This document shows, one piece after another, positions 54,531-63,907 of a DNA stretch of 64,000 bases. Where the stretch lies: the NCBI GenBank assembly GCA_963737285.1, contig CAVTRT010000003.1, positions 2,852,001-2,916,000 on the forward strand, given 5' to 3'. This stretch comes from Trebonia sp963737285 (GTDB taxonomy: Bacteria; Actinomycetota; Actinomycetes; Streptosporangiales; Streptosporangiaceae). Under the pieces are notes generated by a model. It did not search any database, was not told the DNA's origin, and was given only the letters and a program-made list of their open reading frames with translations. How positions within the stretch are numbered: the first letter of the stretch is position 1; each line of letters begins with the position of its first letter. The position numbers and the translations under genes were made by a program.

Positions 54531-55310
54531 ATGCCTCGCAAGTCCGGACCTGATGGCAGCGCCATCGACATTGACTTCAGTGGCCTGGAACCGGTATCGG
54601 TTCCTCGTCTCTCGGACACGATCGCGGAGAAGATCCGCGACTTCATCCTCGGCCAGGATCTTCAGCCGGGAACGCGCCTGCCCTCTGAGCGCGCGCTCGC
54701 ACAGCGTTTCGGTGCCAGCAGGCCCACTGTGAGCCAGGCAATGAGGACCCTGACGCTCACAGGTCTTATCGAAAGCCGCCGCGGCTCCGGTGCCTACGTG
54801 CTGCGGCGGCCGGACGTTGCGCACCAGCCGCAGCTGTGGCCTGCGACCAGCGAGAACATCCGCCACTTGATGGAACTGCGGCTGTGGCTGGAGTCCCTGG
54901 GGGTCGGCGAGGCGATCGCCCGGGCCGGGAAGACGAGCGTGCAGGAGGCCCGGACCGCGTTCGACCGCCTGACCCAGAGCGTCGGCGAGCCTGCCACGTG
55001 GATAGCCGCTGACACCGTCTTCCACGCGACGTTGGTCGGGCTGGCCGGCAACCCGCTGCTGACCGCGATCTACGAGCAGGTTCACACTCCCCTCCTCGAG
55101 TACGAGTACAGGCAGTGGGTCGAAGACGATCAAGTTTCCGAATGGCTTGCGCCCAGCGAGGCCGAAGGGATGCTCGCACTGCACGCCCCCATCGTCGATG
55201 CCCTCGAGCACCAGGACGTGGATGCGGCTCTTGCCGCCCTCAAGCGGCACAACGAGGCGATGGGAGAGCACCTGGGCAGGCGCGGTCCCGGACACCTGGC
55301 AGGCCGCTGA
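54531..55310 (+). CDS. GntR family regulator with FCD domain (FadR-like)
   Basis: The 259-residue protein has an N-terminal winged helix (RLPSERALAQRFGASRPTVSQA, the GntR signature, residues about 45-70) and an all-helical FCD domain (about 100-230; LRLWLESLGVGEAIARAG, then D-x-x-F-H around ADTVFHATLVGLAGNP and a later His, the usual metal/carboxylate ligands). FCD regulators respond to organic acids. It precedes the ketopantoate reductase-like gene by 163 bp in the same direction and is divergent from the tautomerase gene, so it may control a small acid-metabolism unit. A GGAACGGAG ribosome site precedes the ATG. Confidence 0.88.
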   Translation: MPRKSGPDGSAIDIDFSGLEPVSVPRLSDTIAEKIRDFILGQDLQPGTRLPSERALAQRFGASRPTVSQAMRTLTLTGLIESRRGSGAYVLRRPDVAHQPQLWPATSENIRHLMELRLWLESLGVGEAIARAGKTSVQEARTAFDRLTQSVGEPATWIAADTVFHATLVGLAGNPLLTAIYEQVHTPLLEYEYRQWVEDDQVSEWLAPSEAEGMLALHAPIVDALEHQDVDAALAALKRHNEAMGEHLGRRGPGHLAGR

Positions 55311-55473
55311 CCGGCGGACGAGCCAATCGACGATGCCACCGACGGTACCGATACGCCGACTGGTAATCGGGGATCAGCATGGTTTGCCCGGCTACCAGGA
55401 GGCAAGATGTTCGAGGTCAACGACGTGCTCGCCGACAGCGGCCCCGGGCGCGACGTGAGCAGGGGGAGGCTTC

Positions 55474-56403
55474 ATGCGGATCGCCGTCATGGCTACCGGT
55501 GCCGTGGGTGGCTACTTTGGTGCCCGGCTCGGTCAGGCCGGCCACGAGGTGGCGTTCGTGGCCCGCGGACGGCAACTCGAAGCTCTACGCACCTATGGAC
55601 TGCGCGTGGAGAGCCCGCTCGGCGACATGCACCTGCCGAAGGTTGAGGTCACCGACGACCCGGCGACGATCGGCACCGTCGATCTCGTGCTCTTCAGCGT
55701 GAAGCTGTGGGACACACTGGCCGCAGCCGAAGCCACCAAGCCGCTGCTCGAGGAAGAGACCACTGTGGTCTCGTTCCAGAACGGTGTGGTGAAGGACGAT
55801 ATTCTGCGTCAGACTCTGGGCGCCGAGCACGTCATGGGCGGCGCGTGCTACATCGCCGCCACCATCGCCGAGCCAGGGCTCATCCGTCATACCGGCACTC
55901 TGCAGAAGCTGCTGTTCGGCGAGCATGACGGCTCAGTGTCACCGCGCGTTCGGCAATTTCGCGATGCCTGCGCGGGCAGCGGCATCGATGGTGAGATCAG
56001 CGACCGGATCGTGCAGGCAATCTGGGAGAAGTTTGTCTTCCTGGTCGGGCTCTCCGGCACGACCAGCCTGGCGCGATCGCCCATCGGCCCGATCCGTAGC
56101 CATCCGCGCTCGCGCGCTTTCTTGCACGACGTCATGGAAGAGGTGGTGCAGGTCGCCCGCGCTCAAGGGGCGCCGCTGGCCGCCGACTATGCCGATGAGC
56201 GGCTCGCGTTCACCGACCGACTGCCCGCCAGCATGACGTCGTCGATGTACCGCGACCTCGAGCAGGGTAACCGCATCGAAGTTGCCTGGCTCGCCGGCGA
56301 CGTGGTCGAACGCGGAGCCAGGCTGGGCGTGGCGACGCCTTGCAACCGGGCGATCTTCGACCTCCTGTCGGTGCACAGTGAAGGGCGCGCAGAAGCAGAA
56401 TGA
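55474..56403 (+). CDS. ketopantoate reductase family protein (PanE/ApbA)
   Basis: The 309-residue NADPH-dependent reductase has the N-terminal Rossmann motif MATGAVGGYFGARLG (G-x-G-x-x-G, with Ala-Thr replacing the usual G-A at the start), VFVARG-like second strand, FSVKLWDT (catalytic-side Lys in S-V-K) and SFQNGV. The C-terminal domain has KFVFLVGLSGTTSLAR and DRLPASMTSSMYRDLEQGN, the conserved PanE end motif with S-M-x-x-D. It may make pantoate for CoA or reduce another 2-keto acid; the regulator next door suggests an inducible catabolic role. GGGGAGG lies 5-6 bases before the ATG. Confidence 0.88.
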   Translation: MRIAVMATGAVGGYFGARLGQAGHEVAFVARGRQLEALRTYGLRVESPLGDMHLPKVEVTDDPATIGTVDLVLFSVKLWDTLAAAEATKPLLEEETTVVSFQNGVVKDDILRQTLGAEHVMGGACYIAATIAEPGLIRHTGTLQKLLFGEHDGSVSPRVRQFRDACAGSGIDGEISDRIVQAIWEKFVFLVGLSGTTSLARSPIGPIRSHPRSRAFLHDVMEEVVQVARAQGAPLAADYADERLAFTDRLPASMTSSMYRDLEQGNRIEVAWLAGDVVERGARLGVATPCNRAIFDLLSVHSEGRAEAE

Positions 56404-56548
56404 GCCAACCTTCAAGGGCATTAGCGACTTCTTGTCCCGCATTGTCCCGGCGGGTCCCGTCCAGGCATGTAGTCGGCGTTTCCGCACACGCTAGCCCGGG
56501 AAGGAACCTTGAGCAACATATATCGCGATTTCGGGGGAAAGCGCAATC

Positions 56549-57268
56549 ATGTCGAGGACGCGAACAGCAGCAAGGGGCCTAATTCTGGCCGTGATTGTGG
56601 TCTGCGCGGCCGCCTGCTCGATGATAAGCCCGTCGGCTGCGCCCAAGGGCCTCGAGCAGCAGATCTCGCAGGGCGCCAAGGCCGACGCAGAAGGCCGTTC
56701 TGAGGCCACGGCACCCGCGACAGCGGGACGGGCCGGAGCCGTTACCGGCGCCAAGGCCGACAGGGCCGCGGAGGACTCCGGTAAGGACATCACCGCAGTC
56801 GGCGATTCGGTCATGCTGGCATCTTCGGTCGCGCTGCAGCAGGCATTTCCGGGCATTTACGTCGATGCCAAGATCAGTCGCCACATGGATGCGGGCCTGT
56901 CCGCGCTGCAGCAGCTAGCCACCAGCGGCCAGCTGCGCCCGGTGGTAATCGTCGGGCTCGGCACCAATGGCGGGGTAACCACACGGCAGGTCCACCAGCT
57001 CATGGCGATCGTTGGCAGCAAGCGCAAGGTTGTCCTGGTGAACACGTTCGTCCCGCTGCCGTATGAGCAGGGCACCAACAGCGTGCTCGCCGCAGCGGCC
57101 CGCACGTACCCGAACGTGGTCCTGGCGAACTGGAACAAGACCATCAGCGACCGCACCGGCCTGCTGTGGCCGGATGACATCCACCCGCATTACCCGGCCG
57201 GGACGAAGGTGTACGCGACGATGATCAAGACAGCGGTGGCGCAGGCCGTCCCGCCCGGACTTCCTTGA
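56549..57268 (+). CDS. SGNH-fold lipoprotein (OatA C-domain-like)
   Basis: The 239-residue protein starts with a lipoprotein-like signal (LILAVIVVCAAAC, lipobox Cys near residue 23) and a charged, Ala-rich linker (about 35-78). A compact SGNH domain follows: ITAVGDSVMLASS is block I with the catalytic Ser, VVIVGLGTNGGVTTRQ is block III with Asn, and WPDDIHPHYPAG is block V with the Asp-x-x-His pair. This arrangement matches the extracytoplasmic esterase/acetyltransferase domains attached to OatA-type acyltransferases, but the membrane acyltransferase part is absent. It may modify or deacetylate wall polymers. It is convergent with the MFS gene, with only 10 bp between stops. Confidence 0.85.
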   Translation: MSRTRTAARGLILAVIVVCAAACSMISPSAAPKGLEQQISQGAKADAEGRSEATAPATAGRAGAVTGAKADRAAEDSGKDITAVGDSVMLASSVALQQAFPGIYVDAKISRHMDAGLSALQQLATSGQLRPVVIVGLGTNGGVTTRQVHQLMAIVGSKRKVVLVNTFVPLPYEQGTNSVLAAAARTYPNVVLANWNKTISDRTGLLWPDDIHPHYPAGTKVYATMIKTAVAQAVPPGLP

Positions 57269-57278
57269 TCCGCCCGGA

Positions 57279-58562
57279 TTAATGCTGAACGCTGGGGTGA
57301 CGCAGCACGCCCCGGACGCCCGCGGCGATCGCGATGGCGGCGAGCACCACGAACACCAGCATGACGTCGCGGGCCGCCACGTACTCTGTTGCGACGCCGA
57401 GCGCGATCACCGGCGCGGACAGTCCGATATACGCGCCGAGGAAGAAGCCCGCCAGCACCTCGGCGCGGGATTCGGGCGGCGCGGTGCCGGCGGCGGCCAC
57501 CAGGGAGCCGCGGAAGACGAGGCCGCCGCCGGCGCCGGTGACGATCCCGCCTATCACGAACACGAGCAGGCTCGGCAGCCACATCCCGACGGTGAACAGC
57601 GCCAGGCCCGCGAAGAGCACTGGCATCGACACCTTCAGCGTCGTGGCGGTGCTTGCCGTGCCGAGCGCGATCTGCGCGACCGCCCCGGCGGCGAACGCGG
57701 AGAAGGCCACTGCGCCCGCGACCGCGTACGAGGTCTCGTGCAGGGTGCCGGCCAGGAACCCCGGCATGAGGGAATTGAAGACGCCATAGACCGCGAACGC
57801 CGCCGCCGCGGCCCCCGTGGCGGCGTAGAAGGTGCCGCGGGCGTGCGGGGGTATCGCCACCCGCTGCGGCCGCCAGGCCGGCCGCGGGTCTGGCCGGTCG
57901 GCCGTCTCCGGTGCGAAGGCGATCGCCGCCGCCAGCACCACGAGCACCCCGCCGAAGATCAGGTAGGGGGTCACCAGCGGCAGCGGCACGAACTGCGCGA
58001 GCAGCCCGGCACCAAGCGGCCCGACCCCGATCCCGCCGAGGTTGGACGCGGTCGCCACCACTTGCGGACGCCGGCCTGTCGGCGACCCGCCGGCTCCCAG
58101 GTGCAGCTCGGCCAGGTACGCGGTCGCGGTCCCGGTGGTGAGCCCGATCGACACGCCGGAGATGATCCGCGCGACGATGAGGCCTGCCAGGCTGGGAACG
58201 GCGATGAACAGCACCGCGCTCAGCACGTTGACGACGATCGCGGGCACCAGCACCCGGCGCCGTCCCACCCAGTCAGAAACGTGGCCGCCGAGGAACAGGC
58301 TGCCGATCACGCCGACCGCGTAGACCGCGTAGACCACAGTGATCATCAGCGTGGAGAAGTGGTCGCGCTGCTGGTAGATGACGTAGAGCGGCGTCGGGAC
58401 CGCCGAGAACGCGAGGTTCACGCAAAAGCCGGCCGCCACGACCCAGAACGCCACCGAGTGGTGGCGCTGGTGCCGGGTCCGCCGTGCGGGTTCCCTCGCG
58501 GGAGCGCCTGATAGCACTGCTGTCCGTTCCGTCGGTGCGGTCATGTCAATCACATCCGTCAC
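57279..58562 (-). CDS. major facilitator superfamily transporter
   Basis: This 427-residue, 12-helix transporter has the MFS motif A between helices 2 and 3 (GGHVSDWVGRRRVL) and the A-like repeat region in the second half. Its FSAVPTPLYVIYQQRDHFS start and overall pattern resemble drug/sugar efflux-type MFS proteins. The GTG start at 58562 has GGGGA six bases upstream; an ATG six codons later is possible. It is divergent from a LysR gene, with a LysR-type dyad in between, so its expression is probably controlled by that regulator. Substrate is unknown. Confidence 0.87.
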   Translation of the reverse strand: MTDVIDMTAPTERTAVLSGAPAREPARRTRHQRHHSVAFWVVAAGFCVNLAFSAVPTPLYVIYQQRDHFSTLMITVVYAVYAVGVIGSLFLGGHVSDWVGRRRVLVPAIVVNVLSAVLFIAVPSLAGLIVARIISGVSIGLTTGTATAYLAELHLGAGGSPTGRRPQVVATASNLGGIGVGPLGAGLLAQFVPLPLVTPYLIFGGVLVVLAAAIAFAPETADRPDPRPAWRPQRVAIPPHARGTFYAATGAAAAAFAVYGVFNSLMPGFLAGTLHETSYAVAGAVAFSAFAAGAVAQIALGTASTATTLKVSMPVLFAGLALFTVGMWLPSLLVFVIGGIVTGAGGGLVFRGSLVAAAGTAPPESRAEVLAGFFLGAYIGLSAPVIALGVATEYVAARDVMLVFVVLAAIAIAAGVRGVLRHPSVQH

Positions 58563-58639
58563 TTGCGTTCCCCAGATCTTTGCCTTTAACAGGCTTCACT
58601 GCCAGGATGGACGACAGGATTTATCGTGTCCAACGAAAA

Positions 58640-58663
58640 ATTGTGATCACACTCATGCACAAT
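58640..58663. promoter_or_regulatory. LysR-type binding dyad in the MFS/LysR divergent region
   Basis: ATTGTG-N12-CACAAT is a perfect inverted repeat containing the T-N11-A core typical of LysR sites. It ends 12 bp before the LysR start and lies about 78 bp upstream of the MFS start. Confidence 0.65.
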
Positions 58664-58674
58664 AGGAATTGATC

Positions 58675-59721
58675 GTGGAGCTGCGGCATCTTGAGCACTT
58701 CGTCACCGTCGCGGAGGAGCGAAACTTCACCCGGGCCGCACGGCGCCTCCACCTCGTCCAGTCGGCCCTGTCGGTGTCCATCCGCTCGCTGGAGCGCGAG
58801 CTTGGCACCCAGCTCTTCGAGCGGACCACGCGCGAGGTCAGGCTGACCGATACCGGACGCATCCTGCTGCCGGAGGCGCGCCGCACCCTCGAAGCGGCCG
58901 CCAGCGCTCAGGCGGCGGTCCTTGGCGCCCAGGCGGGCCTGCGCGGGACGCTGCGGCTCGGCATGATGCAGGTGATCAGCGTGGTCGACGTCGGCTCGCT
59001 GATCGCACGGTTCCACCACGAGCGGCCGCTTGTGGACATCCAGCCCAGGACCGCTCCCGGCGGGTCGGCGGCGATGATCTCCGATGTCCGGCGCGGCGCC
59101 CTGGATGCCGCCTTCGTCTCCGTCAGCGGCCCAGACCAGCCGGGGCTGACTGCGACGACGCTGGTCTGCGAGCCTGTGCTGCTTGGCTGCCTGCCCGACC
59201 ACCCGCTGGCCAGCCACGCCGTCATCTCGGTCAGCGAGCTGGCCGAGACGCCGTTCATCGACTTCACGCCGGGCTGGGGCACCCGCACAGTCGCCGACCA
59301 GCTGTTTGCCAGGGCGGGCGTCGAGCGGTCGATCGGCATCGAGGTGCCGGACGCGTCGGTCCACGCGTCGCTGGTACGCGCCGGGCTCGGGCTGGCCATC
59401 CTCCCGCAGTCGATGATCGTGGACGCGGGGCTGGTGGGCGTGCCATTGCGGCCCGCCCTAACGTTCAGCGTGGCGTTCATCGTCGCCGCCGACCGGCCGC
59501 TGTCCCCGGTCACCCAGGCGTTCGCCGACCTAGTCACGGCCGGGCCCGCCACGTCTGCGCGCCGCTACTCCCTTAGCGCCACAGCCAAGGTCCAAAGGAC
59601 CTGCTCCGTTAATGCATGGTCGCAGGAGTATCTTCACCTGTGTGATGACCACTGCCCTGAGGCGAAGCCTCGCCAGGTACCCCGTCGCGTGGACGTACCT
59701 GGTGGGATTCGTCGTAACTGA
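58675..59721 (+). CDS. LysR family transcriptional regulator
   Basis: The HTH (LRHLEHFVTVAEERNFTRAA, RRLHLVQSALSVSIRSLE) and the periplasmic-binding-like effector domain (about 90-295; LRLGMMQVISVVDVGSLIA, and PFIDFTPGWGTRTV) are canonical. I use the GTG at 58675 with AGGA upstream rather than the TTG at 58669. The frame continues to 348 residues; residues beyond about 300 are unrelated, Cys/His-rich and overlap the start of the rhomboid-like gene by 77 bp, so the natural stop was probably lost or a frameshift lies near 59560-59600. It is divergent from the MFS gene and probably its regulator. Confidence 0.87.
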   Translation: MELRHLEHFVTVAEERNFTRAARRLHLVQSALSVSIRSLERELGTQLFERTTREVRLTDTGRILLPEARRTLEAAASAQAAVLGAQAGLRGTLRLGMMQVISVVDVGSLIARFHHERPLVDIQPRTAPGGSAAMISDVRRGALDAAFVSVSGPDQPGLTATTLVCEPVLLGCLPDHPLASHAVISVSELAETPFIDFTPGWGTRTVADQLFARAGVERSIGIEVPDASVHASLVRAGLGLAILPQSMIVDAGLVGVPLRPALTFSVAFIVAADRPLSPVTQAFADLVTAGPATSARRYSLSATAKVQRTCSVNAWSQEYLHLCDDHCPEAKPRQVPRRVDVPGGIRRN

Positions 59722-60283
59722 CATCATTTACGTTTGCCTGCCTCCTGGCAGTCGCTGGGCACTGCAATCGTGGGCTAGCACCAATATCGTCAATCTCCGG
59801 CACGATCCGGTCGGATGCCTCGTGGCATCGGCGTTCATCCCGTCAGGGTCCGTGGGCGCGTGGCCGGCCCTGATCGCCGTGGCCATGTTTGGCGCCAGCA
59901 AGGTGCTAGGAAACTGGCGGACAGTTCTAGTCTGCGCTGCCGGGCATATTTTAGGGACGCTTGCAAGCGAGGGGATAATCGCGTACCGGATCTCCCGTGG
60001 GCTGCTTCCCGAATGGGATTCTCGCATTATCGACGTGGGGCCGTCGTATGTGGTGGTGTCCGCCATCATGGTGACGGTTTTGTACGGGCCGTGGCTTGCC
60101 CGGATCGTGGCCGCGCTCGGCCTCTTCCTGCTGATCGTCGTGGGGGGCATATTCAGTGGCCTGAGTACCCTGCAGGTGGCTGCGGTCGGCCATGCGACTG
60201 CGATAGTTATCGGCACCCTTCTCGGCAGCTTCCTGACCTGGCGGCTGCGCCGCCAGTCCCAGCCGTCAGGTCAGCCTCGATAG
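59645..60283 (+). CDS. rhomboid-like integral membrane protein
   Basis: The 212-residue protein has about six hydrophobic segments and short motifs reminiscent of actinobacterial rhomboid-like proteins: VAMFGASKVLGNW, CAAGHILGTLASEG, DVGPSYVVVSA and a late VGHATAIVIGTLLG. The classical protease G-x-S-G is absent (G-A-S-K instead), so proteolytic activity is doubtful. I choose the ATG at 59645; a GTG one codon earlier and an ATG at 59612 are alternatives, and an AGGAG lies about 15-20 bases upstream. Its codons are less GC-biased than those of neighbours. Its 3' end overlaps the convergent flavin reductase gene by 13 bp. Confidence 0.65.
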   Translation: MTTALRRSLARYPVAWTYLVGFVVTDIIYVCLPPGSRWALQSWASTNIVNLRHDPVGCLVASAFIPSGSVGAWPALIAVAMFGASKVLGNWRTVLVCAAGHILGTLASEGIIAYRISRGLLPEWDSRIIDVGPSYVVVSAIMVTVLYGPWLARIVAALGLFLLIVVGGIFSGLSTLQVAAVGHATAIVIGTLLGSFLTWRLRRQSQPSGQPR

Positions 60284-61717
60284 GCCTCGAGCAGGCGGAG
60301 CCAGACTTCGCTGATGGAGGGGAAGCAGGGCACGACGTGCCAGAGCCGGGCGACGGGCACCTGGCCGGCGACGGCGACGGTGGCCGAGTGGATCAGTTCC
60401 TCGATTCCGGGGCCGACCATGGTGACGCCCAGCAGGCAGCTGCTGTCCTCATCGACGACCATGCGGGCCCGGCCGGTGTAGCCGTCGGCGTACAGCCCCG
60501 CTCCGGCGACCTTCTCGCCCATGTCGACGTCAACCACCCGGACACGGTGCCCGGCGCTTTCGGCCTGCTGGGCGGTGAGGCCCACCGCCCCGGCCTGCGG
60601 GGCGCTGAAGAACACCTGCGGCACCGCGTGGGCGTCGGCGGTGACCGCGTGCGGACCCCATGGGGTGGTGTCCACCGGCTGCCCGGCGGCGCGCGCGGCG
60701 ATCACGGCGCCGGCGATGCGGGCCTGGTACTTGCCCTGATGGGTGAGCAGGGCATGGTGGTTGATGTCACCCAGGGCGTACAGCCATCGCTCGCCGATGG
60801 CGCGCACCGCACAGGTGTCGTCCACCTCCAGCCACGAGCCGGGCTCCAGGCCGACGGCCTGCAGGCCGATGTCGTCGGTCAGTGGCTTGCGGCCGGTGGC
60901 GAACAGCACCTCGTCAGCCTCTAGCTCGCCGCCGTCTGACAAGGTCAAGGTGACCGGCCCGCTGCCGCCGGGGCGGCGTATCCCGGTGACGCTGGCTCCG
61001 ATCCGCACGTCGATCCCGGCCTCGGTGTAGGCGCGGGCGATCATCTCCCCCACGAAGGGGCTCCATCCTGGGCAGCAGGCCGTGCCTGCCGGCGAGCAGG
61101 GTGACCGAGGAGCCCAGGCCATTCCAGGCGGTGGCCATTTCCACGCCCACCCCGCCGCCACCGACGATGGCCAGTCGGCCGGGCACGGTGTGGGAGTCGG
61201 TGGCTTCCTGGTTGGTCCACGGCCGTGCCTGCGCCACGCCGGGCAGATTGGGGATGGCCGGACGGGTGCCGGTGCAGATCGCTACCGCGTGGCGGGCGGT
61301 CAGGGTGACCGTCGCGCCGTCCGGGGTTTCCACCGCCACCCGCCGCGGACCCGCCAGCCTGCCGTGTCCGCGGATCAGGTCGGCTCCGATGCTCTTCAAG
61401 TAGTTGACCTGGCCGTTGTCCTTCCAGCCGCTCGTCCACTCGTCCCGGCGGGCGAACACGCCCTGGGCGTCCACGGGGCCAGCGACCGCCTGCCTGGCCC
61501 CGTTGACTGCGCGGGCATCGGCGAGCGCCACGACTGGCCGCAGCATGGCCTTGCTGGGAATGCATGCCCAGTACGAGCACACACCCCCGACCAGCTCATG
61601 CTCTACCGCCGCCACGCTGCGCCCGGCCGCCCGGGCGCGCTCGGCGACGGTCTCCCCGATCGGACCGGTCCCAATCACGATCACGTCGTAGGCATTGTCT
61701 GCTGCAGGTGCGCTCAT
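60271..61717 (-). CDS. FAD/NAD(P)-dependent disulfide oxidoreductase, split by a frameshift
   Basis: About 482 residues of a class I pyridine nucleotide-disulfide reductase family protein. The N-terminal frame (ATG 61717) has VIVIGTGPIGETVAERA (FAD motif), LVGGVCSYWACIPSKAMLRP and LAIVGGGGVGVEMA (NAD motif). CSYWAC replaces the usual C-x-x-x-x-C redox pair only in spacing detail (Cys-Ser-Tyr-Trp-Ala-Cys is C-x4-C). At about 61055-61060 the frame breaks in a CCCC run (3n+1, one extra C), and FVGEMIARAYTEAGIDVRIG continues to the stop. The C-terminal interface domain (FFSAPQAGAVGLT, ARLWHVVPCFPSISEVWLRL) has H-x-x-x-x-x-P-S-E-like residues. It resembles dihydrolipoamide or mercuric-type reductases; the substrate is unknown. 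Confidence 0.78.
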
Positions 61718-62095
61718 CGTCTGCTGCTCTCCTATCTCGTGGAAGAAGGCGATTCCGGCTCTGTGGCCACAATTGACGGTGGTAATGGCCCCCGATGTCA
61801 TGCCTGGCTGAACGGTTAGCGCCATCTGCCCGGAAGGAGGCGTGCTGACCGTCGCTGAACGGAAGCGTCGCCGACGGCTCTGCTGCCCATGACCGTCTAC
61901 TCTTTCGTGCCGGTGCCCGCCTCTAGCGCTGTACCCGCCGAGCAGGGTTTCAGCCATCTGCCCTGGCTCGGTGAGATAACCGGCGTACCTGCCTAAACGG
62001 TTCCGTTCGGGCAAAATGCATCACTGATCCCGAACGGAACCGTCGTTCCCGCTAACCCGCCACCATCTGTTGTCTTCGGACGGCGGGGGCGCGGC
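61718..62095. other. 378-bp intergenic region upstream of the flavin reductase
   Basis: The region contains the reductase promoter side (61718 onwards, with GCAGCAGAC leader) and, near the esterase end, the perfect inverted repeat at 61997-62043. No open frame with coding character or RNA gene was recognised in it. Confidence 0.5.
61997..62043. terminator. perfect 15-bp inverted repeat, probable terminator of the esterase gene
   Basis: ACGGTTCCGTTCGGG (61997-62011) and CCCGAACGGAACCGT (62029-62043) are exact complements around a 17-base loop, 52 bp after the esterase stop. The strength of the stem and the position fit a terminator or mRNA-end stabiliser, although no T-run follows. A protein-binding dyad is the alternative. 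Confidence 0.7.
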
Positions 62096-63650
62096 TCAGG
62101 CAGTGCAGGTGGCCCCGTTCAGGGTGAAGGCGGTGGGTACCGCGTCGCTGGAGGTCCAGGTGCCCTGGAACCCGATCGAGGTGTTCCCGCCAGCCGCGAT
62201 GGCGGCGTTGTAGCTCGCGTTGGTCAGCGTCACGGCCTTGCCGCTCTGGCTTTCCGTGCCGTCGTTCCACGCGCTGGTGATGGTCTGGTCGCCGGGGAAG
62301 GTGAACTTCAGCGTCCACCCGTTGATCGCGGCTGAGCTGGTGTTGGTGATCGTGACGCTGGCGGTGAAGCCGCCGGTCCACTGGCTGGTCGTGGAGTACG
62401 CACCCTGGCAACTGCCTGCGCCACCGCCGGACGAGCTAACGGTCCAGGTGAACGCCGCTGACCCGGACGCGCCGGTCCCGTCGGTGGCGGTCACGGTGAC
62501 CGAGTACGTGCCCGCGGTCGTTGGCGTGCCGCTGATCAGGCCGGAGGACGAGCTGATCGACTCACCCGGCGGCAGCCCGCTGGCCGAGTAGCTCAGCGCC
62601 TGCCCGGGCGCCGAGTCGGACGCGTGGATCTGCACCGACGCGGCCGTCCCGGCCGTGGCGGTCTGGCTGCCCGGGTTGGTCACCGTCACGGTATTGCCCG
62701 TCGTGGTGGTGTTCAGGCCGAAGAAGCTGATGGCGTCGGCCTCCATCCCCTCCCCCTCGATCGGGAGCACGTGGCCCGCGCCCGCGATGCTGAACGCCTC
62801 CACCTGCGGGGTGCCCGAGCTGTTGTCATACTGCGTCTCGGTCCAGCCGGACTGCGGGGTGAGCGTAGCGCTCGCGGTCGAGCTCACGCCCAGCACGTTC
62901 GTCCACTGCAGGATCTCCTGGCTGAGGTTCTCGTAGTTGAGCGTCCCGTCCGCGGTGCCGTGCCACAGCTGCACGCGAGGCCGCGCGCCGCTGTAGCCGG
63001 GGTCGGCGCTGCGGGCCAGGTTGCCCCATGCCTGCGCGGTCATGGCGACCTGGCCGTCGGCGCAGGCGGAGTTCCACCCGTCGACCGTGCCGGTGTAGAA
63101 GCAGTAGTACGGCACGCCCATGAACGCCGCGCCGGCCTTGAACACGTCCGGGTAGTCGGCCAGCATGACGTTGGTCATCATGGCGCCCGACGACGCGCCG
63201 GTGACGTATACCTGGTTCGGGTTGCCGCCGTAGTGCTGCTCGGTGTACGTGATCATCGACATGCAGCCCGACCGGGTCACTGCCGCCGTTCCTGGTCAGG
63301 GCCTGGCTGGAGGAGACGTCCCAGCAGCTTCCGCTCCTGGTCACCGAGGGATAGATCACGATGAACCCGTACTGGTCGGCCAGCGAGGCGAACGCGGTGC
63401 CGGAGTAGAAGCCAGGCCCGGAGCCGGTGCACTGGTGCAGTGCCAGCAAGATGGGCGGGTCGGGCCGGACGTTGTTCGGCACGTAGATGTACATCTGCAG
63501 GTCCGACGGGTTGCTGCCGAAGCTCGTCACCTGCACGAGCGAGGCGGCCCTGGCCGGCGTCACGGCGAGGAACATGGCCGCCGTGAGGAAGCCAACTGCC
63601 ATGAGCACCGCGGCTCCGGTAGCCAGCAGCGCGCGCAACCATCGTTTCAT
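62096..63650 (-). CDS. secreted CE1-type esterase (acetylxylan/feruloyl esterase or PHB depolymerase-like) with Ig-like domain and CBM2, frameshifted
   Basis: About 518 residues. The ATG at 63650 opens a signal peptide (RWLRALLATGAAVL to TPARAA). The catalytic domain reads MYIYVPNNVRPDPPILLALH and YGFIVIYPSVTRSGSCWD, then at about 63260-63280 shifts frame (3n+1) and continues VYVTGASSGAMMTNVMLADY with the G-x-S-x-G nucleophile, VQLWHGTADGTLNYEN with the catalytic Asp and GAGHVLP as the His segment. A putative Ig domain (about 285-370, ATAGTAASVQIHAS, SGLISGTPTTAGTYSVTV) and a C-terminal CBM2 (about 385-518, Cys to Cys, GAYSTTSQWTGGFTASVTIT) follow. The frameshift is probably an assembly indel. 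Carbohydrate-binding module and promoter boxes favour a plant-wall esterase. Confidence 0.82.
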
Positions 63651-63669
63651 GTCTGGCCCCTTTCGTTTT

Positions 63670-63715
63670 CGAAATGTTTCGATTCGAAACCCTTTCGGAT
63701 GGCCGAAAGTTTCCG
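63670..63715. promoter_or_regulatory. cluster of CGAAA/TTTCG dyads upstream of the esterase gene
   Basis: Overlapping palindromes crowd the 60 bp before the esterase start: CGAAATGTTTCG (63670-63681), GTTTCG-ATT-CGAAAC (63676-63690), CTTTCGG-ATGG-CCGAAAG (63692-63709) and CGAAAGTTTC (63704-63713). They resemble the CGAAACTTTCG box that I recall from Streptomyces xylanase promoters, suggesting a xylan-type regulon. Confidence 0.6.
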
Positions 63716-63812
63716 AACGATTTCCATTTCATTGCACTACTGAAAAGGCCCGCATACAAGACTGGACACTGCGCAGCTGACAATCTTGGCAAGGTTTAGC
63801 GCCTTCCGCGAT

Positions 63813-63844
63813 GAAAGTTTCTGTTTGGGACTTCGAAACTTTTC
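63813..63844. promoter_or_regulatory. further GAAAGTTTC / CGAAACTTTTC boxes
   Basis: GAAAGTTTC (63813-63821) and CGAAACTTTTC (63834-63844) are additional copies of the same box type in the 257-bp gap between the esterase and the last, partial gene. They are 160-195 bp upstream of the esterase start. Confidence 0.45.
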
Positions 63845-63907
63845 AGCCAAGCCGGGGCCAGCGCGGATCGAGCAGGCGCGGGAAGGTAGCCACCGCCGCA
63901 GGGGCCG

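Noticed and set aside
55407..55646. 79-codon frame with a strong AGGAGG upstream of the ketopantoate reductase gene
   Set aside because: Most of it overlaps the reductase gene in another frame and has no similarity. It could be a short leader peptide or a relic start, but the evidence is too thin.
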